From NCBI GenBank assembly GCA_039033855.1, contig JBCCBV010000008.1, positions 60,239 to 124,238 of the forward strand: a DNA stretch of 64,000 nt. Reading direction: 5' to 3'. Position 1 is the stretch's first letter; each line of letters starts with the position of its first letter. Positions 27,478-35,897 of this stretch are shown piece by piece. The notes under the pieces were generated by a model, which did no database searches, was not told the DNA's origin, and was given only the letters and a program-made list of their open reading frames with translations. Source of the DNA: JBCCBV01 sp039033855 (GTDB taxonomy: Bacteria > Planctomycetota > Phycisphaerae > Phycisphaerales > Phycisphaeraceae). The position numbers and the translations under genes are program-made.

Positions 27478-28047
27478 TCAGGCGTGGCGATCGCGGAGCT
27501 GTGCCCAGCGATCGAGGATGGCGGGTTCCTGTTTGAGCTCGACGAGCGGCGTGAGTTCGCGCTCGATGAGGTCGAAGTCGAGCTTGCCCTGTTGGCGGAT
27601 GAGGACGCCCTCGATGTCGTGCCAGTCGAGGGCGCGGTTGGCGAAAGCCTTGTAGACGATGAGGTCTTCCGCGGAACAGGTTCGCAGGTAGATGCCCGGG
27701 GCGTACTCGCTGACCGAGGCTCGCTCGGCGGCGTGGCGTTCGTACTCGAAGGCGCCGAGCGAGATGTCGAACTCGACCCCGGATACCAGATCGACCAGCA
27801 GGAGCACGCGGTGCGCCTTGGCGAACTCGGCGGCGTCGTCGCGTCGGGCGGCAAACGCGCTGAGCAGGTGATCGATGGCCTGCTGTTCGTCGGCGAGGTC
27901 GGTGAAGACCATGGCGTCGGCGTCTTCGGTGACGCGGGGCTCGCCCCATCGCATCACGGAGATCCCCCCGATGAAGCAGAAGGGCCGCCCGAGCTGCTCC
28001 AGGACCAACTGCAACTTGGCGGCGGCGGGCAGGACGGGGTCTTCCAT
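27478..28047 (-). CDS. Nucleotidyltransferase-fold protein (AbiEii/MNT-like)
   Basis: A 189-residue protein with a minimal nucleotidyltransferase core: FCFIGGISVMRWGEPRVTED followed by ADAMVF near residues 24-49 (GG then a spaced DAD pair), and a third acidic position in VEFDISLGAF. SAEDLIVYKAFANRALDWHD is a common distal motif in this family (EDL..K..A.R..D..D). Related proteins include AbiEii toxins and MNT antitoxins. The ATG overlaps the upstream small gene's stop as TGATG, so the pair is translationally coupled. That gene order is typical of toxin-antitoxin pairs, but activity is not proven. Confidence 0.78.
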   Translation of the reverse strand: MEDPVLPAAAKLQLVLEQLGRPFCFIGGISVMRWGEPRVTEDADAMVFTDLADEQQAIDHLLSAFAARRDDAAEFAKAHRVLLLVDLVSGVEFDISLGAFEYERHAAERASVSEYAPGIYLRTCSAEDLIVYKAFANRALDWHDIEGVLIRQQGKLDFDLIERELTPLVELKQEPAILDRWAQLRDRHA

Positions 28048-28298
28048 CACTGGCCTGCTCGATCGAGTTGTCGTTGCCGGGCGATCATGAACCAGTGCTG
28101 GAGTTCACTCAGCCCCGACTCGGTGGTGGGCGTCTTGTCGCGCACGGCTTTGGCGGTGAGCCAGCCGAGGTTGCGGACGGCCTGGGGGGTGTCGGTTTGC
28201 CGGATACGGCGGATGCGGTCTTGTTCGAGGACAGGCCCGGCGGACCGCCAGGCGTCGACGAACATCTTGCCGCGGTCGGGGGGAACGGGTGCTTGCAT
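28047..28298 (-). CDS. Small helical protein coupled to the nucleotidyltransferase
   Basis: About 83 residues from ATG 28298 (an alternative ATG at 28265 gives 72). It is basic and predicted helical: KMFVDAWRSAGPVLEQDRIR then DTPQAVRNLGWLTAKAVRD, with no domain I recognise. The frame runs far upstream, but only this portion lacks compositional shadow character. The TGATG junction with the next gene is the main evidence that it is real. It could be an antitoxin or a substrate-recognition partner. It is divergent from the peptidase gene with a 40-base gap. Confidence 0.55.
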   Translation of the reverse strand: MQAPVPPDRGKMFVDAWRSAGPVLEQDRIRRIRQTDTPQAVRNLGWLTAKAVRDKTPTTESGLSELQHWFMIARQRQLDRAGQ

Positions 28299-28338
28299 GG
28301 CGACGTGGCGCGGTGCGGGGATGCCGTAATGTACGGGG

Positions 28339-29214
28339 ATGGCGGACGGGGGCTGTTTCATTGTGGAGCGGGACGGGGTGCCGGTGCTGGACGGCGTGCT
28401 CGACCCCGGCGAGCCGGCGGAGGCGTCGGCGGTGCGGGAGTGGGTTTCGGCCCTTGGGGAGTGGCTGGGCGCAGACGCATCGGGCGTGGTGGAGTCGCCG
28501 GGCGTGCGGATGCTGGGGACGCTGCCGGCGCGCGAACTGACGGCCACGGCCAAGCTGGCGTCGTCGTGCATCACGCGGCTTCAGAAGATGTTGGGCGAGC
28601 GGGCGTTCGGTCAGGCGCCGGGGGGCGCGGTCATCGTGTCCTTCACCAACCGGGATCACTACTACCGGTACGTGAGCGCCTACACGCCGGAGGGGGAGCA
28701 AGGCGAAAGCGCGGGGATGATGATCGGCGGCGTGTACCCGCACATCGCGCTTTGGGGGCGCGGCGAGACGTGGCAGGTATACGCGACGGTGGCGCACGAG
28801 ATGCTTCACCTGGCGATGCACGGCGTGCCTCTTCCGCTGTGGCTGGAAGAGGGATTGGCGCAGCTGTTCGAAGCGGACATGGAGACGCACTACTACGAGC
28901 ACGGGGCAAGCCGTCTGGACGACATCCGTGGGTGTCAGGCCTATTGGCGGGAGCGTGGGCTCGAAGCGTTTTGGGCCGGATACGCCTTCTACGAGGCGGG
29001 CGACGGGCAGAAGTACAGCTACCTGCTGGGGGAACTTCTGGTGCGCGGGCTCGTCGCGCGGTACGGCCGTCGGAAGTGGTTCCGGCGCAAAGAGCCCACG
29101 GCGTTCGAACGGTTCGTCTGGGCCTGCGATGAGGACGACGACGGTGCCAGGGCGGCACGCGAGGAGCTCGGGCAGACGCTGGAGGAGATCGCGGGGGAGT
29201 TTCTAGAGCGGTGA
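28339..29214 (+). CDS. Gluzincin-like zinc metallopeptidase
   Basis: A 291-residue protein. Zinc motif HEMLH at 153-157 in ATVAHEMLHLAMHG, with the third ligand Glu in PLWLEEGLAQLFE about 14 residues later, the gluzincin (peptidase MA-like) arrangement. The preceding strand TWQVYATVAHEM and the tail YSYLLGELLVRGLVARYG fit the M48/M61-like cores seen in planctomycete hypothetical proteins. No signal peptide, so it may act in the cytoplasm. Convergent with the CPBP protease gene. The substrate is unknown. Confidence 0.82.
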   Translation: MADGGCFIVERDGVPVLDGVLDPGEPAEASAVREWVSALGEWLGADASGVVESPGVRMLGTLPARELTATAKLASSCITRLQKMLGERAFGQAPGGAVIVSFTNRDHYYRYVSAYTPEGEQGESAGMMIGGVYPHIALWGRGETWQVYATVAHEMLHLAMHGVPLPLWLEEGLAQLFEADMETHYYEHGASRLDDIRGCQAYWRERGLEAFWAGYAFYEAGDGQKYSYLLGELLVRGLVARYGRRKWFRRKEPTAFERFVWACDEDDDGARAAREELGQTLEEIAGEFLER

Positions 29215-29237
29215 TAGCGATCGTCTAAAAACGACAC

Positions 29238-29310
29238 GCGCACCAAGCCGCGTCGCTGCGTGCGGAGGTCGTGAGGGGTCACGTTCCGGGGGCGGGGGAG
29301 ATTCCGGGGG
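29238..29310. repeat. Family F1 and H units at the peptidase/CPBP junction
   Basis: F1 at 29238-29258 is AAGCCGCGTCGCT-like. H units TTCCGGGGGCGG lie at about 29284-29310, where they form the last codons of the CPBP gene (APGISPAPGT). Confidence 0.7.
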
Positions 29311-30058
29311 CGGTGAAGATGAGCTGGTAGCCGATGAAGAAGATGATCACGTCGGGGTAGACGTGGCTGACGTAACAGGCCCAGATGTTGCGGTAGCGCA
29401 GGTACAGCAGCGACCAGGTGGTGCCGCCGATGAATACGCCCGCCGAGGCGAGGAGGGTGGTGGTCCAGTCGAAATAGACGCTGAGCGCCACGACGTGGTG
29501 GGCGGTGAACAGCAAGGCGCAAAGCACGATGGCGGTCGTGATGCCGAAGGTGGACTTGGGCAGCACGTCGCGCAGGCAGCTGAAGATGAACCACCGCCAG
29601 AAATATTCTTCTAATAGCGAGTTGATCGTGCACCAGTAGAGCGCGCCGGCGAGGTAGAGCCAGAGGTTGTCCAGGCCCATTTGGACGATCTTCTCGCGCA
29701 TGGGCCCGACGTCGATCCAGTGTTGGGCGAAGCCGTAGTAGGCGACGGCGATGGCGAGGAAGATGGCGCCGCCGGTGAGGTGGGCGGCGAGCATGCCGGA
29801 CTGCCGGAATCGCCGGAAGCCCCGGAAGCCGCGGAGGTCACTTGCGGGGTCGCCGTGCCAGCGGGGCAGGCCGGGTTTGGTCTTGTCGACTTTCAGGAGC
29901 CACGCCAGCGGCGCGAGCATCAGCAGGACTTTTGCGAGGGCGAACAGCGCCTTGGCGGCGGCGGATTCGGGGAACCACACCATGGCGGTGGCGGCACCGA
30001 GGAGCGGGATTGGCGCGAGCAGCACCAGGGCGAGGAGTGCGGCGCGGGGGCGGGTCAT
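29279..30058 (-). CDS. CPBP-family intramembrane metalloprotease
   Basis: A 259-residue polytopic protein with about seven hydrophobic segments. The CAAX/CPBP (ABI) motif is present: EE at 150-151 with Arg155 in LLEEYFWRWFIF, HH at 187-188 in LLFTAHHVVA, and the distal SHVYPDVIIFF His-Asp pair. In this family these residues hold a catalytic glutamate and metal in the bilayer. The last ten residues come from family H repeat units, so the native C-terminus has probably been replaced. Confidence 0.9.
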   Translation of the reverse strand: MTRPRAALLALVLLAPIPLLGAATAMVWFPESAAAKALFALAKVLLMLAPLAWLLKVDKTKPGLPRWHGDPASDLRGFRGFRRFRQSGMLAAHLTGGAIFLAIAVAYYGFAQHWIDVGPMREKIVQMGLDNLWLYLAGALYWCTINSLLEEYFWRWFIFSCLRDVLPKSTFGITTAIVLCALLFTAHHVVALSVYFDWTTTLLASAGVFIGGTTWSLLYLRYRNIWACYVSHVYPDVIIFFIGYQLIFTAPGISPAPGT

Positions 30059-30156
30059 GGGTGCGGTTGTACCGCGGGGAGGGTTTACTTACTGAATGGC
30101 GATGACCTGGGATGTCGGTTGGCGAGGCGTGCAGCTCTTCGTCGGACAAGAGATAC

Positions 30157-30419
30157 AACGCGGCAAGCCGCGTCGCTTCGGAAGATTCACATCACGGGCG
30201 GGACGTCCGTGCCATCGCGGAGGGGCATCGGCCCGGCATGAAAGCCACTGGCGTAGGCCCCACTCCCTTAAGGTCGCGGCTCGTTTGTGAGTCGGCGGCG
30301 GGGCACCCGCGGCACCGGCGGAGGGGCATCGGGTTTGCATCGGAGCATCGGTCTCAGGCCCCGCACCCTCACGGTCGCGGCTCGTTTGGAGCATCACGGG
30401 CGGGACGCCTGCGGCATGG
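30157..30419. repeat. Repeat mosaic F2-A3-E3-E4-A4 upstream of the CPBP gene
   Basis: The 402-base gap 30059-30460 has no gene. F2 30157-30180 (CGGCAAGCCGCGTCGCTTCG), A3 30190-30218, E3 30256-30286, E4 30357-30389 (CGCACCCTCACGGTCGCGGC), A4 30392-30419. E4 and A4 nearly abut. F2 and A3 are 10 bases apart. Confidence 0.82.
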
Positions 30420-30460
30420 CGGAAGTGCCGGTCGCGGAGCGACCTGGCGCAAAGTGATGC

Positions 30461-32281
30461 TTACTCGCCGGTGTCGAGCACGGCCATGAAGGCTTCTTGG
30501 GGAATATCAACGGCGCCGACGCGTTTCATGCGCTCCTTGCCCTTCTTTTGTTTTTCGAGCAGCTTGCGCTTGCGGGAGACGTCGCCGCCGTAGCACTTGG
30601 CGGTGACGTTTTTGCCGACGGACTTGATGGTTTCGCGGGCGATGATCTTCCCGCCGATGGCGGCCTGGAGGGGGATCTCGAACAGGTGTTTGTCGATCTG
30701 TTCTTTGAGCTTTTTGAGCAGGTGTCGTCCGCGGTATTCGGCTTTGGATCGGTGGACGATGAGGGAGAGCGCTTCGACCGGGTTGCCGTTGACCAGGATG
30801 TCCATCTTGACGAGCTGGTCGGGGTTGAAGCCGGTGACGTGGTAGTCCATCGTGCCGTAGCCGGAGGTGATGGACTTGAGCTTGTCGAAGAAGTCGTAAA
30901 TGATTTCCGCAAGCGGCAGGTCGTATTCGAGGATCTGGCGGTCGGCGGCCAGGAACTTCTGCTGCTTGTAAACGCCGCGGCGCTGGTCGCAGAGCTTCAT
31001 GATTTCGCCGATGGCCGTGTTGGGGCAGATGATCTCGGCGGCGACGATGGGCTCGCGGATGTTGCGGATGGTGCCGGGGTCGGGCAGGTCGGCGGGGTTG
31101 GTGATGCGGAGGGTTTCGAGCTCGGAGCCTTTGCCCACGCGGACCACTTCATACGTCACGGTGGGCGCGGTTTGGACGACGGAGACGCCGCCTTCGCGTT
31201 CGAGGCGCTCCTGGATGATGTCCATGTGGAGCATGCCCAGGAAGCCGCAGCGGAAGCCCGAGCCGAGCGCTTCGGAGGTGGTGGGCTCGTAGGAGAACGA
31301 CGCGTCGTTGACGCGGAGCTTGGCGATTTCGTCGCGGAGCTCGTCGAACTGGGTGTCGCCGGCGGGGTAGAAGTCGCAGAACACCATGGGCTGGGGTTCT
31401 TCGTAGCCGGGCAGGGCTTCGGTGGCGCGGTCGGTGTCGAGGGTGATGGTGTCGCCGACGTTGACCTCGTCGAGGGACTTGATGGCCGCGACCAGGTAGC
31501 CGACGTCGCCGGCCTCGAAAGGCTCGGGCGTGGCGGTCATCTTGGGGCGGAACTTGCCGAGCTCGGTGACGGCGAAGGTGCGCTTGGCACCCATCATGAG
31601 GATGCGGTCGCCCTTTTTGAGCCGGCCGTCGATGACGCGGAAGTAGACGACGACGCCGCGGTAGTCGTCGTACTTGGCGTCGAAGATGAGCGCGCGGAGC
31701 TTGGCGTCGGGGTTTCCGCGGGGGGGCGGGCACTTCTGGCAGATGGCGTCGAGGAGTTCGGCCACGCCGACGCCGGTCTTGGCGGAGGTGAAGATGCAGT
31801 CCTCGGCAGGGAGGCCGAGCACGTCTTCGACCTGCTGGGCGCGCTTGTCGGGCTCGGCCGAGGGCAGGTCGATCTTGTTGACCACGGGGATGATCTCGAG
31901 GTCGGCATCGACGGCCTTGTAGAGGTTGGCGACGGTCTGAGCCTCGACGCCCTGGGTGGCGTCGACGACGAGGATGGCGGCCTCGCAGGCGGCCAGGGCG
32001 CGGGACACTTCGTAGTGGAAGTCGACGTGGCCGGGCGTGTCGATGAAGTTGAGCTCGTAGGTTTCGCCGTTGTAGACGTGATCGACGGAGACGGCGGCGG
32101 CCTTAATGGTGATGCCGCGTTCGCGTTCGAGGTCCATGTCGTCGAGGGTCTGGGCCCGCTGGGTGCGCTGGGTCATGGCGCCGGTGCCCATGAGCATGCG
32201 GTCGGCGAGGGTGGACTTGCCGTGGTCGATGTGGGCGACGATGCAGAAGTTTCGGATGTGGTGGGCGGCGGGTTCGGCCAT
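30461..32281 (-). CDS. lepA: Translation elongation factor 4 (LepA/EF4)
   Basis: A 606-residue ribosomal GTPase that back-translocates or remodels stalled ribosomes. G1 AHIDHGKSTLADR, G2 ERGITIKAAA, G3 DTPGHVDF, G4 NKIDLP and G5 SAKTG are all present. Then come domains II, III and V and the EF4-specific C-terminal domain (KQKKGKERMKRVGAVDIPQE then AFMAVL), which ends in LDTGE. Start at 32281 (MAEPAAHHIRNFCIV) is the family start. Length is normal. Single gene. Confidence 0.98.
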   Translation of the reverse strand: MAEPAAHHIRNFCIVAHIDHGKSTLADRMLMGTGAMTQRTQRAQTLDDMDLERERGITIKAAAVSVDHVYNGETYELNFIDTPGHVDFHYEVSRALAACEAAILVVDATQGVEAQTVANLYKAVDADLEIIPVVNKIDLPSAEPDKRAQQVEDVLGLPAEDCIFTSAKTGVGVAELLDAICQKCPPPRGNPDAKLRALIFDAKYDDYRGVVVYFRVIDGRLKKGDRILMMGAKRTFAVTELGKFRPKMTATPEPFEAGDVGYLVAAIKSLDEVNVGDTITLDTDRATEALPGYEEPQPMVFCDFYPAGDTQFDELRDEIAKLRVNDASFSYEPTTSEALGSGFRCGFLGMLHMDIIQERLEREGGVSVVQTAPTVTYEVVRVGKGSELETLRITNPADLPDPGTIRNIREPIVAAEIICPNTAIGEIMKLCDQRRGVYKQQKFLAADRQILEYDLPLAEIIYDFFDKLKSITSGYGTMDYHVTGFNPDQLVKMDILVNGNPVEALSLIVHRSKAEYRGRHLLKKLKEQIDKHLFEIPLQAAIGGKIIARETIKSVGKNVTAKCYGGDVSRKRKLLEKQKKGKERMKRVGAVDIPQEAFMAVLDTGE

Positions 32282-32362
32282 GGACGAGAGATTGTAGGGG
32301 CCGGGCGGAAGGAGACGGGAAAGCAGAAGGCGGAGGCGGAGGGCAAAGTTGTTCGGGCGCAT

Positions 32363-32440
32363 TTAGCCCCGGGCTCTGCCCAGGGATATAAGAGGCCTCC
32401 GGCAGGCCTACGCATCACGGGCGAGACGCCCGTGCCACCG
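32363..32440. repeat. Repeats D2 and A5 between the glycosyltransferase end and lepA
   Basis: D2 at 32363-32385 (TTAGCCCCGGGCTCTGCCCA) and A5 at 32413-32440. The gap 32282-32479 carries no other feature. Confidence 0.82.
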
Positions 32441-32479
32441 TGGAAGTGGGGCCCGGGAGTTCACCCTAGGAGTTACGTG

Positions 32480-33670
32480 TCACAGCGCTTTGCGCAAAGC
32501 TTTGTCGAGTTGTTTGGCCGCGGCTTGGGCGGTGAGGCGGTTGTGGAAGTCCTGGCGGGCCTCGCTCACCATGCGTGACCGGTCGGCGGGGTCGTCGAGG
32601 AGTTGGGCGATGGCGTGGGCCCAGCTATCGGGGGTGGGGTCGGCGAGCAGGCCATTGCGGCCGTGGGTGAAGAACAGCGGGTGGTCGACGGCGTTGGAGG
32701 CGACCACGGCGGAGTCAGCGTCGAGGTAGGCCAGCACCTTGCCGAACGACTTGCCCTCGGCGTAGGCGTGTTCGGGCGAGATGACCTGCAGCCCGACCGC
32801 GGCCCGGCGGAGGTTCTTCAGGAACTTGTCGTAAGACAGCAACGGGAAGACGCGCACGCCGGTGCCGGCGGCGCGGAGGCGCTCGGCCATGGGGGCGGCG
32901 TAGCGCTTTTTGCGGGCGCCGTAGATGTGGAGCGTGACGGGGCGTTGCTGCGCGACTTGAGCGATCGCTTCTTCGACGAGGTCGGCCTCGTGGTTGTAGC
33001 GGGTGAAGGACGTGGCGCCCCAGGCGACGATGGGGTCGCGGTTGGCGTTGTGTGCCTCGGTTGCACTTCCGGGGGTTGCGTTTCCGGGGGCGGGGTTTCC
33101 GGGGGTGGGTTCGCAGCCGGTCCAGACGACGCGGGCGAACGGGGCGTGCTGCTGGCAGTAGCGGGCGACGTTGCGGCTGCCGCAGATTGCGCCGGCGGAG
33201 GCGGCCAGGCCGGCGTCGAGGGCGGGCTTGCGGTCGGGGTGGGTGTAATCGGCGTCGTCGATGTCGATCAGGCAGGGCGTCCCAGGAACGTCGGGGCTTG
33301 GCGCATAGAGGGTGGGGTCGTTGAGCGGGTGGAGGGTGCGGAGCAGGACGAGCAGGTCCGGCTGGAAGCGGGCGATGCGGGCCCGGCGTTCTTCGAGCGA
33401 GCAGCCGGCGGGGATCACGGCCGCCCGCCAACCGAGTTTGCGGAGGTGCGGGGCGACCTGCCAGGCGCGCAGGCGTGAGGAGCCGGAGGTGATCGGCTGG
33501 TAGGGGCAAAACATCACCCCCGCCCCCGGAAGTGACCCCGCCCCCGGAGGTAACCCCGCCCCCGGAAGTGCGGCGGATCCGTTCCCGGGGGTGAGCATGC
33601 CCAGGCGCGCCAGCTCGCGCTGCTGGGCGCGGTCGGCGGCGGCGTCGGGGTCGCGGGCGAAGATCGGCAC
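32480..33670 (-). CDS. Glycosyltransferase (GT4-like) with repeat-derived segments
   Basis: About 396 residues from GTG 33670; an ATG at 33598 is an alternative and the true start is unclear because repeats keep the frame open to 33955. GT-B features: CPYQPITSGSSRLRAWQVAPHL near the N-terminus, CLIDIDDADYTHPDRK, VAWGATSFTRYNHEAD at the start of the second domain, VTLHIYGARKK, and a C-terminal HGRNGLLADPTPDSWAHAI (the nucleotide-sugar-binding E-x7-E region is modified). Two segments, about residues 26-51 and 186-203, are strings of PGAG/PGNxTPGS encoded by family H units. Divergent from a second glycosyltransferase, with a repeat mosaic between. Confidence 0.82.
   Translation of the reverse strand: MPIFARDPDAAADRAQQRELARLGMLTPGNGSAALPGAGLPPGAGSLPGAGVMFCPYQPITSGSSRLRAWQVAPHLRKLGWRAAVIPAGCSLEERRARIARFQPDLLVLLRTLHPLNDPTLYAPSPDVPGTPCLIDIDDADYTHPDRKPALDAGLAASAGAICGSRNVARYCQQHAPFARVVWTGCEPTPGNPAPGNATPGSATEAHNANRDPIVAWGATSFTRYNHEADLVEEAIAQVAQQRPVTLHIYGARKKRYAAPMAERLRAAGTGVRVFPLLSYDKFLKNLRRAAVGLQVISPEHAYAEGKSFGKVLAYLDADSAVVASNAVDHPLFFTHGRNGLLADPTPDSWAHAIAQLLDDPADRSRMVSEARQDFHNRLTAQAAAKQLDKALRKAL
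33062..33114. repeat. Family H units inside the GT4-like gene
   Basis: Four imperfect units around CTTCCGGGGG, TTTCCGGGGG and TTTCCGGGGG; read on the minus strand they give TPGNPAPGNATPGSATE, an insertion just before the VAWGATSF strand. Confidence 0.85.
33508..33597. repeat. Family H array at the 5' end of the GT4-like gene
   Basis: CACCCCCGCCCCCGGAAGTG followed by ACCCCGCCCCCGGAGG and two more units, on the complementary strand to the 12728 array's orientation. It encodes LPGAGLPPGAGSLPGAG just ahead of the first conserved strand. Confidence 0.88.
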
Positions 33671-33698
33671 GGGGTCAGTAGAGCAGGCGGGGGCAGAG

Positions 33699-33931
33699 TT
33701 TGGACAGGATGATCCGGATGCGGAAGGGATGGGGGAAGGCGAACAGATCACGGTGGCGTGGAAGACAGGCAAGCCAGGGCGTAAGCGACGCGGCTTGCCG
33801 CGTTTGCGACGAAGGCCCTCACCCGGTTCGACGGCGTTCCAAGCAACGCACGTCGAACCACCCTCTCCCGCGGGGAGAGGGTGCCGAGTGCGGATCAATA
33901 CGACATCACGGGCGGGACGCCCGCGCCACCC
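33699..33931. repeat. Repeat mosaic G4-F3-C2-A6 between divergent glycosyltransferases
   Basis: G4 33699-33735, F3 33785-33806 (CGCGGCTTGCCGCG), C2 33816-33883, A6 33904-33931. Four families occupy most of the 293-base gap, leaving little room for two divergent promoters. Confidence 0.85.
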
Positions 33932-33963
33932 CAGAAGCAGATGAACGGCTAGCATCGCGGCCC

Positions 33964-35013
33964 ATGTCGAATCGGGCAGTGCAAGAACAAGTCGCCGGGG
34001 GAGTCACACTCGGGGGCGAAAGTGCTTCCGGGGGCGGGGCAACTTCCGGGGGCGGGGGTGGTTGCATCGGGTTTTCGTTTGGGCGGAACCTGACGAAGCT
34101 GAACTACCCGGTGGAGGCGGCGATCGGGAGCGTGCTGCCGATGTGCCGTCACTTTGTGGTGGCGGTGGGGGCGGGCGAAGACGACACGCGCGAGCGGGTG
34201 GCGGCGATCGACACCGCGTCGATGCACGGCGGTCGCGGGGGAGAAATCGAGATCCTCGACACCGTCTGGCCGGACGTGCAGACCGACGGCGAGGTGCTTT
34301 CGATCGAAGCGAACAAGGCGATGACGCTGGCCGAAGACCGGGCGAAAGACTTCGGCTGTCCGTGGGGGTTTTACATCCAGGCGGACGAGGTGGTGCACGA
34401 AGACGACGTGGACAAGATCGCTGGGGCGATGCGCACGTTTGCGGGAAACGATCAGGTCAAGGCGTTGGTGTTTTTCTATCACCACTTCGTGCTGGACTAC
34501 CAGACGGAGGACCCGTGGATGTACCACAAGGCCAGCCGGGTGGTGCGATTGGATGGGAGTTGCGAGATTGTCGGCGACGCGTGCGGCCCGGCGATCAAGG
34601 GGTATACGGGCAGGGTGAACGGCGGCAACGGCTATCTCGATAAGCACCACCTGGGCGGGCACGCGCGGTACGCCAGCCGGAGCGGCACGGTGGCGCAGGT
34701 GGCGTGGGACCGGCCGGCCCGGATCTTTCATTACGGGTGGGTGAAGACCAAGCAGGAGCTGGAAGAGAAGTTCGGGATGGTCGACGACTTGTGGTGGGGC
34801 ACGCTGAGCGAGGAAGAGCGGGACAAACGCCGGGGCAACAAGTTCGGCCAGTTCATCGAGCGGTACCCGGCGTTGCGGAAGTACCGCAAGCGTCACCCGG
34901 AGCTCATGGCCGAGCGGGTGGCGGCGCACCCGGCGTTCGCGGAGGTGGCCAGCCGTTGGGTGCAGCCGAAGTTCTGGTACGAGAGCTTCGCGCACGGGCT
35001 GAAGTGGTTTTAG
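33964..35013 (+). CDS. Glycosyltransferase-like protein (family 2 type, FIGxxRN N-terminus)
   Basis: A 349-residue protein from ATG 33964. After a Gly/Ser run encoded by H units (about residues 13-33) it reads GFSFGRNLTKLNYPVEAAIGS, a GT2-like nucleotide-sugar entry strand, then FVVAVGAGEDDTRE and the acidic pair in GFYIQADEVVHEDD, which takes the DxD role. Later, RVVRLDGSCEIVGDACGP and RIFHYGWVKTKQEL are lines I associate with bacterial hypothetical glycosyltransferases. It probably adds a sugar to a surface polymer. The N-terminus before FSFGRN varies, so the exact start is uncertain. Confidence 0.78.
   Translation: MSNRAVQEQVAGGVTLGGESASGGGATSGGGGGCIGFSFGRNLTKLNYPVEAAIGSVLPMCRHFVVAVGAGEDDTRERVAAIDTASMHGGRGGEIEILDTVWPDVQTDGEVLSIEANKAMTLAEDRAKDFGCPWGFYIQADEVVHEDDVDKIAGAMRTFAGNDQVKALVFFYHHFVLDYQTEDPWMYHKASRVVRLDGSCEIVGDACGPAIKGYTGRVNGGNGYLDKHHLGGHARYASRSGTVAQVAWDRPARIFHYGWVKTKQELEEKFGMVDDLWWGTLSEEERDKRRGNKFGQFIERYPALRKYRKRHPELMAERVAAHPAFAEVASRWVQPKFWYESFAHGLKWF
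34003..34062. repeat. Family H units at the start of the GT2-like gene
   Basis: Four units around CACTCGGGGGCG, GCTTCCGGGGGCGG and AACTTCCGGGGGCGGGG. They encode VTLGGESASGGGATSGGGGG. Confidence 0.88.
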
Positions 35014-35071
35014 TCCAGGCGCTGGGCGTGAGGGGATAGGGGTTGGGCGCCCGGCATCCGCGCGGTTGGCG

Positions 35072-35105
35072 GCATGCCCCGCTCCCTCACGGTCGCGGCT
35101 CGTTC
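35072..35105. repeat. Family E repeat, copy E5
   Basis: GCATGCCCCGCTCCCTCACG then GTCGCGGCTCG in the 98-base convergent gap after the GT2-like gene. Confidence 0.8.
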
Positions 35106-35111
35106 TGGGGT

Positions 35112-35867
35112 TCAGTCGGCGAAGTCGGGGCAGCGCAGCAGGCGTTTGAGGTCGAGGGCGCCGGGCGCTTTGCCGTCGCGGGTGAGTTCTTGGGCGAAGG
35201 CGCGGAAGAAGCGCATTCGGTCGACGGCCCGGACTTTCGCAAGCCCGGGGCTCGGGTTGCGCTCGGCGCCCTGCGTGGCGCTACGCAATAGATTGACGCA
35301 CATGCGCAGGGTCACCCGGTGGGGGTGTTGGGGCTTGAGGGGTCGGATGGGCGCCAGGTCGATGAGGACGAGGTTTGGCGGACTTTCTTGAGAAAGCAGG
35401 ATGTTGGTGAGCTTGTAATCGCGGTGGTCCAGGCCTTGCTGGAGCAGGCGGGCGGTGAGGGCGCCGAGGTCGCGGGTGAGTTGTCGGCGGAGGCGGTGGG
35501 TTTGGGTCGGGTCGTCGTGTCGGAGGTGGTGGTACGCCGAGCGTGGGTGGGCGGGGGTGACGAGGTAGGCGTGCTTGCCCAGGCCGGCGGGCGGCGCGGG
35601 GCGGGCAAAGAGCGACAAGACCTCGACCGCGGGCAGGTCGGCGGAGCGCAGGCGCTCGGCGTTGCGCTGTTCTTGCTGGAACGGGTGTCTGCCAAGGGTC
35701 CAGAGCACGGCCTGCTTGAGGGAGTGGTCCTGGCAGCGCTTGACGACGACGGGATCGTCTTGGGGGGATACCGCCCGCCAGACGCGGGATCGCCTGTCGT
35801 CTTTGAGCACGTCGCCGGTGGGCCAGCGGTCGGCGTTTTCGTAAATGGGGTCGGGTGAAGAAGACAC
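35112..35867 (-). CDS. Lipopolysaccharide-kinase-like (WaaP/Kdo kinase fold) protein
   Basis: A 251-residue kinase-fold protein. Lys43 in PVVVKRCQ, the catalytic loop HRDYKLTN at 148-155 (Asp150, Asn155) and the metal Asp170 in LVLIDLAPIRP match the WaaP/KdkA family, which phosphorylates core sugars of LPS. A KdkA/WaaP role is inferred from these motifs and from the neighbouring polysaccharide genes. It lies 30 bases behind another kinase-fold gene on the same strand, which implies an operon. Confidence 0.83.
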   Translation of the reverse strand: MSSSPDPIYENADRWPTGDVLKDDRRSRVWRAVSPQDDPVVVKRCQDHSLKQAVLWTLGRHPFQQEQRNAERLRSADLPAVEVLSLFARPAPPAGLGKHAYLVTPAHPRSAYHHLRHDDPTQTHRLRRQLTRDLGALTARLLQQGLDHRDYKLTNILLSQESPPNLVLIDLAPIRPLKPQHPHRVTLRMCVNLLRSATQGAERNPSPGLAKVRAVDRMRFFRAFAQELTRDGKAPGALDLKRLLRCPDFAD

Positions 35868-35897
35868 GGCGGGTGTTGCGTGGAGGTGGCGCTTGGT

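Noticed and set aside
27198..27854. Long N-terminal extension of the aldehyde dehydrogenase
   Set aside because: No homology, low complexity, overlaps the nucleotidyltransferase gene; family start is at 27197.
30497..32578. Plus-strand open frame of 693 codons opposite lepA
   Set aside because: lepA is unmistakable on the minus strand; the plus frame is its complement.
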